NCBI GenBank assembly: GCA_013816445.1
Contig: JACDEK010000025.1
Coordinates: 1,125 to 9,766 of the forward strand
Source: Candidatus Saccharimonadota bacterium
GTDB taxonomy: Bacteria > Patescibacteriota > Saccharimonadia > CAILAD01 > BJGX01
Reading direction: 5' to 3'
DNA length: 8,642 bases
Both the position numbers and the translations under genes were made by a program. Shown piece by piece: positions 5,767 through 8,642 of the stretch (positions within the stretch are counted from its first letter, which is position 1; each line of letters starts with the position of its first letter). The notes under the pieces were generated by a model that worked only from the letters and a program-made list of their open reading frames with translations, searched no databases and was not told the DNA's origin.

Positions 5767-6759
5767 ATGCAAAAATTTAGTACGATTACACCTGAATATC
5801 TTGAAGTAGCTAAAAAGTCTTTTGAAAATGTACATAATAAATCTGAACTTGATGCTTTAAAGGCTAAGTATTTAGGACCCAAAAGTACTATCTCTCAGGA
5901 TTTGAGGCAACTTATTGATATAGAAAAAAACCAGAGAGCTAACCTAGGAAAGCAACTAAATACAGTTAAAAAAAATCTTGATGAGTTTTATAAAAAGTCT
6001 CAGTCATCTCTTATGGACGCAACTCAGTTACCCTCGTTAGACATGAGCTTACCAGGAAAGTCTTTAGATAAAGGGTTTGGTCATATTCACCCAACAAGCC
6101 AAATATTAGCCCAGACATATCAGATCTTTACTGAGCTTGGATTTGCTATTGTTGATAGTGATGAAATTGAAACAGATTGGTATAACTTTGAGGCTCTCAA
6201 TATGCCCCCCGAGCATCCAGCAAGAGATATGCAAGATACGTTTTATATTGATAATGGCAAGATGAATTTGTTGCCTCGTTCACATACATCTGGTATGCAG
6301 GTAAGATTTATGGAAGAAAATACTCCACCATTCAAAATTATTGTACCAGGTAGAGTATTTAGAAATGAAGATGAAGATGCGACTCACGCCTGGATCTTTA
6401 ACCAAGTAGAGGGCTTGGTTGTAGGTGAAGGAGTGTCTATGTCAGATTTGAAAGGAACACTCTTAAGGGTAGTACGTGGTTTGTTAGGTGAAGATGTTGA
6501 AATACGTTTTAGAGCTAGTTATTTTCCGTATACCGAACCATCTGTTGAATTAGATGCTTTTTATCAAGGAAATTGGCTTGAGTTGGGTGGGGCAGGAATG
6601 GTTCATCCACAGGTTTTGCGCAATGGTGGAATCGACCCAGACAAATACTCAGGTTTTGCTTTTGGTTGGGGAGCAGAGAGATTTGCTGTAGTTAAGTACG
6701 GTATTGGTGATTTACGTGAGTTGTGGCGCCCAAGATTTGTATTTTTGGAGCAATTTTGA
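5767..6759 (+). CDS. pheS: Phenylalanine--tRNA ligase subunit alpha
   Basis: Catalytic alpha subunit of the alpha2-beta2 PheRS, a class II synthetase that charges tRNA-Phe. Its 330 residues are the usual bacterial length. Residues 1-85 form the N-terminal helical coiled-coil arm that contacts tRNA, and the catalytic core follows. Core signatures are G-H-I-HP-T-S-Q (105-112), D-W-Y-N-F-E-A-L-N at about 137-145, motif 2 G-R-V-F-R-N-E-D-E-D-A-T-H (195-207) followed by Q-V-E-G-L, S-Y-F-P-Y-T-E-P-S at 251-259, and motif 3 G-W-G-A-E-R-F (300-306) with K-Y-G-I-G-D-L-R. One small oddity is T-S-G-M-Q (174-178), where most relatives have T-S-P-x-Q. The protein ends F-L-E-Q-F, as the family does, then TGA, which shows that TGA is a stop here. 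A TATAAA at 5759-5764 is too close to the ATG to be a sound promoter. Confidence 0.97.
   Translation: MQKFSTITPEYLEVAKKSFENVHNKSELDALKAKYLGPKSTISQDLRQLIDIEKNQRANLGKQLNTVKKNLDEFYKKSQSSLMDATQLPSLDMSLPGKSLDKGFGHIHPTSQILAQTYQIFTELGFAIVDSDEIETDWYNFEALNMPPEHPARDMQDTFYIDNGKMNLLPRSHTSGMQVRFMEENTPPFKIIVPGRVFRNEDEDATHAWIFNQVEGLVVGEGVSMSDLKGTLLRVVRGLLGEDVEIRFRASYFPYTEPSVELDAFYQGNWLELGGAGMVHPQVLRNGGIDPDKYSGFAFGWGAERFAVVKYGIGDLRELWRPRFVFLEQF
6747..6750 (+). promoter_or_regulatory. Shine-Dalgarno-like site for pheT inside pheS
   Basis: GGAG lies ten bases before the pheT ATG at 6761, within the last codons of pheS. It supports ordinary re-initiation or SD-led translation for a gene inside an operon, in contrast to the leaderless first genes elsewhere in the window. 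The four-base match is short and could be chance. Confidence 0.35.
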
Positions 6760-6760
6760 T

Positions 6761-8642
6761 ATGAAACTACCTATTCAATTTGTAAATTCTTATCTGAAAA
6801 ATGTACTTTCTACTGAACAAATTGTACAGGCACTAGAGCGTACGGAGGTTGAGGTTGAAGAAATAATCAGCTCAGTTGAGATTGATAAAAAAATCATTAC
6901 AGCAAAGGTATTGAATGTTTCAAAACACCCCAATGCTGACAGATTGCGCATAGCTCAAGTTGAATTCAATAATACAAAAGCCATAGTTGTTTGCGGCGCA
7001 CCGAATCTAGCTGTAGGATTAATTGTTGCATATGCTCAGCCAGGAACAAAATTACTGGATGGAACTAAGATTGAGAAAGCTACCATTCGTGGAGAGAAGT
7101 CGGCGGGTATGTTGTGTTCAGCTAAAGAACTTGGAATTTCAGATGATCATACGGGTATACTAGAGCTCGACCCTGGCCTACCCCTTGGTATATCATTGTG
7201 CGACATAGAAAATACTGGTGACATCGTGGATATTAAGACACCTGCAAATCGTTGGGATATGTTATCGGTTTTGGGGTTAGCTCGGGAAATCTCTGCAAAT
7301 TCACATAATAATCAGATTAAGGAACCTAAAGTTGCTGAAATAATATATAAAAACAGGGAAGTTGTAAAAGTCAAAGAAACTGGGGAGTGCTTGCGATTTA
7401 TTTCTTTAAAGCTATCTGTGAAACAAAATAGCACATCACCTCAATGGCTTGTGGATAACTTACTAGCGGCTGGTATTCGCCCTATCCATCCTGTGGTAGA
7501 TATATCAAACTTTGTAATGCTAGAGACTGGCCAGCCTTCACATAGCTATGATGCTCATAAAATTTCTGGCAGTGTGCAAGTGCGTTTTGCAAAAGAAAAA
7601 GAATTACTTACTACTCTTGATGGTACTTCTCGTACATTAAGTAAAACAGATTTAGTAGTGGCTGATTCAAGTGGTGTAATAGCACTTGCCGGGGTAATGG
7701 GTGGTCAGTCGACAGAAGTAGATAAAAAAACTACTGAAGTTATGGTAGAAATAGCACATTTCAATAAGACTACTGTGCGTAAGTCTGCATTACGACACGG
7801 TATTAGAACTGAAGCTAGTGCTCGGTTTGAAAAAGGTCTACCTCTCCCCCTTCAGGATTTTACCGCCGGCCGGCTTCTCTACTTGTTGAGCGATATTTGC
7901 GAGGCTAAAGTGATTGATGGACCATTTGATCAATTATACTCGTGGCCATGGATTCAGCATATCGGTCTGAGAATTCGAGCGGCAGAGAAATTTTTAGGTA
8001 TGAAACTTGATGAGAAAAACATACTTGATGGTTTGCATAACAGAGGCTTTGAAGCCGAGCATTTTTCTATTACAAAAGAAGCTAGAAAACATCTTGGTAG
8101 ACCCTATAAATGGGGTGCAAATTTTAAACAAGATGGCTCCTCTGCTTTTGATTGTAGTTATTTGATTGATTATATCTACTCTCTTATTGGCCAGATGGTG
8201 GGTCATCAATGCTTACAATTATTTGAGTCAGGAAAAGAAGTAGATGTTTCTGAATTAAAACCTGGAGATGTTATTTTTCGGGATGGTCCATGGATAAAAC
8301 TCAAAAAAGAAGAAAGAAAAGGGATATCTCATGCTGCACTCTATATAGGTAATGGAAAAATTATTCACGCTGTGGATACTGTTCGAGGTAAAAATGGTGA
8401 ATGGGTAAAATTACCAAAAAATGAGCAAGTTGTACGAGAAGACCCTGTTGAAATAATTACTGAAGACCCTGATTTTCGTGGAGCTAGACGCTATGTGGAT
8501 AGCTTTAATCATACAGTTGCAGTAACGTGCCCATGGTGGCGAACCGATATAAGAATTGAACAAGACCTGTTTGAAGAAATAGCAAAAATAGTTGGCTATG
8601 AGAACATGCCTACTTCTCTCCCGAGTCAAGCTCCAACAGATA
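6761..8642 (+). CDS. pheT: Phenylalanine--tRNA ligase subunit beta with an NlpC/P60 domain nested in B5 (3' truncated by window edge)
   Basis: Beta subunit of PheRS, which binds tRNA-Phe and edits misacylated Tyr-tRNA-Phe. The start at 6761 is one base after the pheS stop, and 627 codons are visible without a stop. Domains in order: short N-terminal region (1-40); EMAP-like tRNA-binding domain (about 41-150, with K-HPNAD-R at 55-61); B3/B4 editing domain (about 210-365, with R-P-I-H-P-V-V-D-I at 240-248, G-V-M-GG at 311-315, E-I-A-H-F at 330-334 and T-E-A-S-A-R-F-E-K-G at 350-359); first half of B5 (about 398-435, up to R-G-F-E-A-E). An inserted C40 peptidase-like domain follows (about 436-583). 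The second half of B5 (584-617, T-C-P-W-W-R-T-D-I to G-Y-E-N-M-P) then resumes. The magnesium-ligand positions known from E. coli PheT (D452, D458, E461, E462) have exact counterparts here, D596, D602, E605 and E606; the shift of 144 matches the insertion length. The catalytic-like core and anticodon-binding domain lie beyond the window. Confidence 0.95.
   Translation, partial: MKLPIQFVNSYLKNVLSTEQIVQALERTEVEVEEIISSVEIDKKIITAKVLNVSKHPNADRLRIAQVEFNNTKAIVVCGAPNLAVGLIVAYAQPGTKLLDGTKIEKATIRGEKSAGMLCSAKELGISDDHTGILELDPGLPLGISLCDIENTGDIVDIKTPANRWDMLSVLGLAREISANSHNNQIKEPKVAEIIYKNREVVKVKETGECLRFISLKLSVKQNSTSPQWLVDNLLAAGIRPIHPVVDISNFVMLETGQPSHSYDAHKISGSVQVRFAKEKELLTTLDGTSRTLSKTDLVVADSSGVIALAGVMGGQSTEVDKKTTEVMVEIAHFNKTTVRKSALRHGIRTEASARFEKGLPLPLQDFTAGRLLYLLSDICEAKVIDGPFDQLYSWPWIQHIGLRIRAAEKFLGMKLDEKNILDGLHNRGFEAEHFSITKEARKHLGRPYKWGANFKQDGSSAFDCSYLIDYIYSLIGQMVGHQCLQLFESGKEVDVSELKPGDVIFRDGPWIKLKKEERKGISHAALYIGNGKIIHAVDTVRGKNGEWVKLPKNEQVVREDPVEIITEDPDFRGARRYVDSFNHTVAVTCPWWRTDIRIEQDLFEEIAKIVGYENMPTSLPSQAPTD
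8066..8509 (+). other. NlpC/P60 (C40) cysteine-peptidase-like domain inserted in PheT B5
   Basis: PheT residues about 436-583, in frame and without stops on either side. The sequence runs E-A-R-K-H-L-G-R-P-Y-K-W-G (440-452), F-D-C-S-Y-L-I-D-Y-I-Y (463-473), E-L-K-P-G-D-V-I-F (498-506), I-S-H-A-A-L-Y-I-G-N-G-K-I-I-H-A (522-537) and G-A-R-R-Y (574-578). This is the full NlpC/P60 order of motifs. By comparison with E. coli Spr (MepS), Cys465 is the nucleophile, His524 the base, His536 the third residue (the same 12-residue spacing as His119/His131 in Spr) and Tyr449 the usual Tyr before W-G. All are present, so the domain may be active. One deviation is Tyr467 where most members have Gly in D-C-S-G. 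There is no signal peptide, so the domain sits in the cytosol, where a few NlpC/P60 enzymes such as YkfC trim muropeptides. Its real substrate is unknown. Boundaries are good to about five residues. Confidence 0.88.

Noticed and set aside
8066..8509. Intein inside PheT
   Set aside because: The insert lacks intein splice-junction blocks (no Cys/Ser at the N-junction, no terminal His-Asn before the +1 residue; it has Asn-His-Thr instead), and its motifs fit NlpC/P60 throughout.

Overview
The window is an AT-rich stretch of bacterial chromosome with every supported gene on the + strand. Small genes, tight spacing, a solitary purD, membrane proteins of unknown function and the divergent look of the housekeeping proteins suggest a Patescibacteria/CPR-type genome, possibly Saccharibacteria. 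This placement is an inference from style, not from a marker gene. TGA reads as a stop: pheS ends with it exactly where the family's C-terminus is expected, so the UGA=Gly code of some CPR lineages is not in use.

Layout: (1) the 3' end of a SprT-like zinc metalloprotease gene (2-379); (2) a small basic two-helix membrane protein (541-894); (3) rmuC (971-2053); (4) trpS (2072-3055); (5) a roughly 0.5 kb non-coding transcription unit with its own strong promoter, many stems and an intrinsic terminator (about 3143-3657); (6) purD (3672-4949); (7) a 421-base very AT-rich gap (4950-5370); (8) a tightly packed operon of a four-helix membrane protein (5371-5763), pheS (5767-6759) and the 5' part of pheT (6761-8642, running off the window).

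The main discovery is in pheT. The frame is open and PheT-like from its start codon through the tRNA-binding, B3/B4 and first half of the B5 domain. About 148 residues (436-583) of an NlpC/P60 (C40) cysteine-peptidase-like domain follow, with Tyr449, Cys465, His524 and His536 all in place. The same frame then returns to the second half of B5, with its four magnesium-ligand positions intact (D596, D602, E605, E606). A cell-wall-peptidase fold is thus nested in the B5 hairpin loop of a cytosolic tRNA synthetase.

Two other signals stand out. Four genes (541, rmuC, trpS, purD) have a perfect TATAAT box ending only 6-7 bases before the ATG, so their mRNAs are probably leaderless. The structured RNA between trpS and purD matches no RNA family I can recognise.

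Functionally the window is mostly translation (TrpRS, PheRS), with a single purine-pathway enzyme, a recombination-associated protein and unknown membrane proteins.
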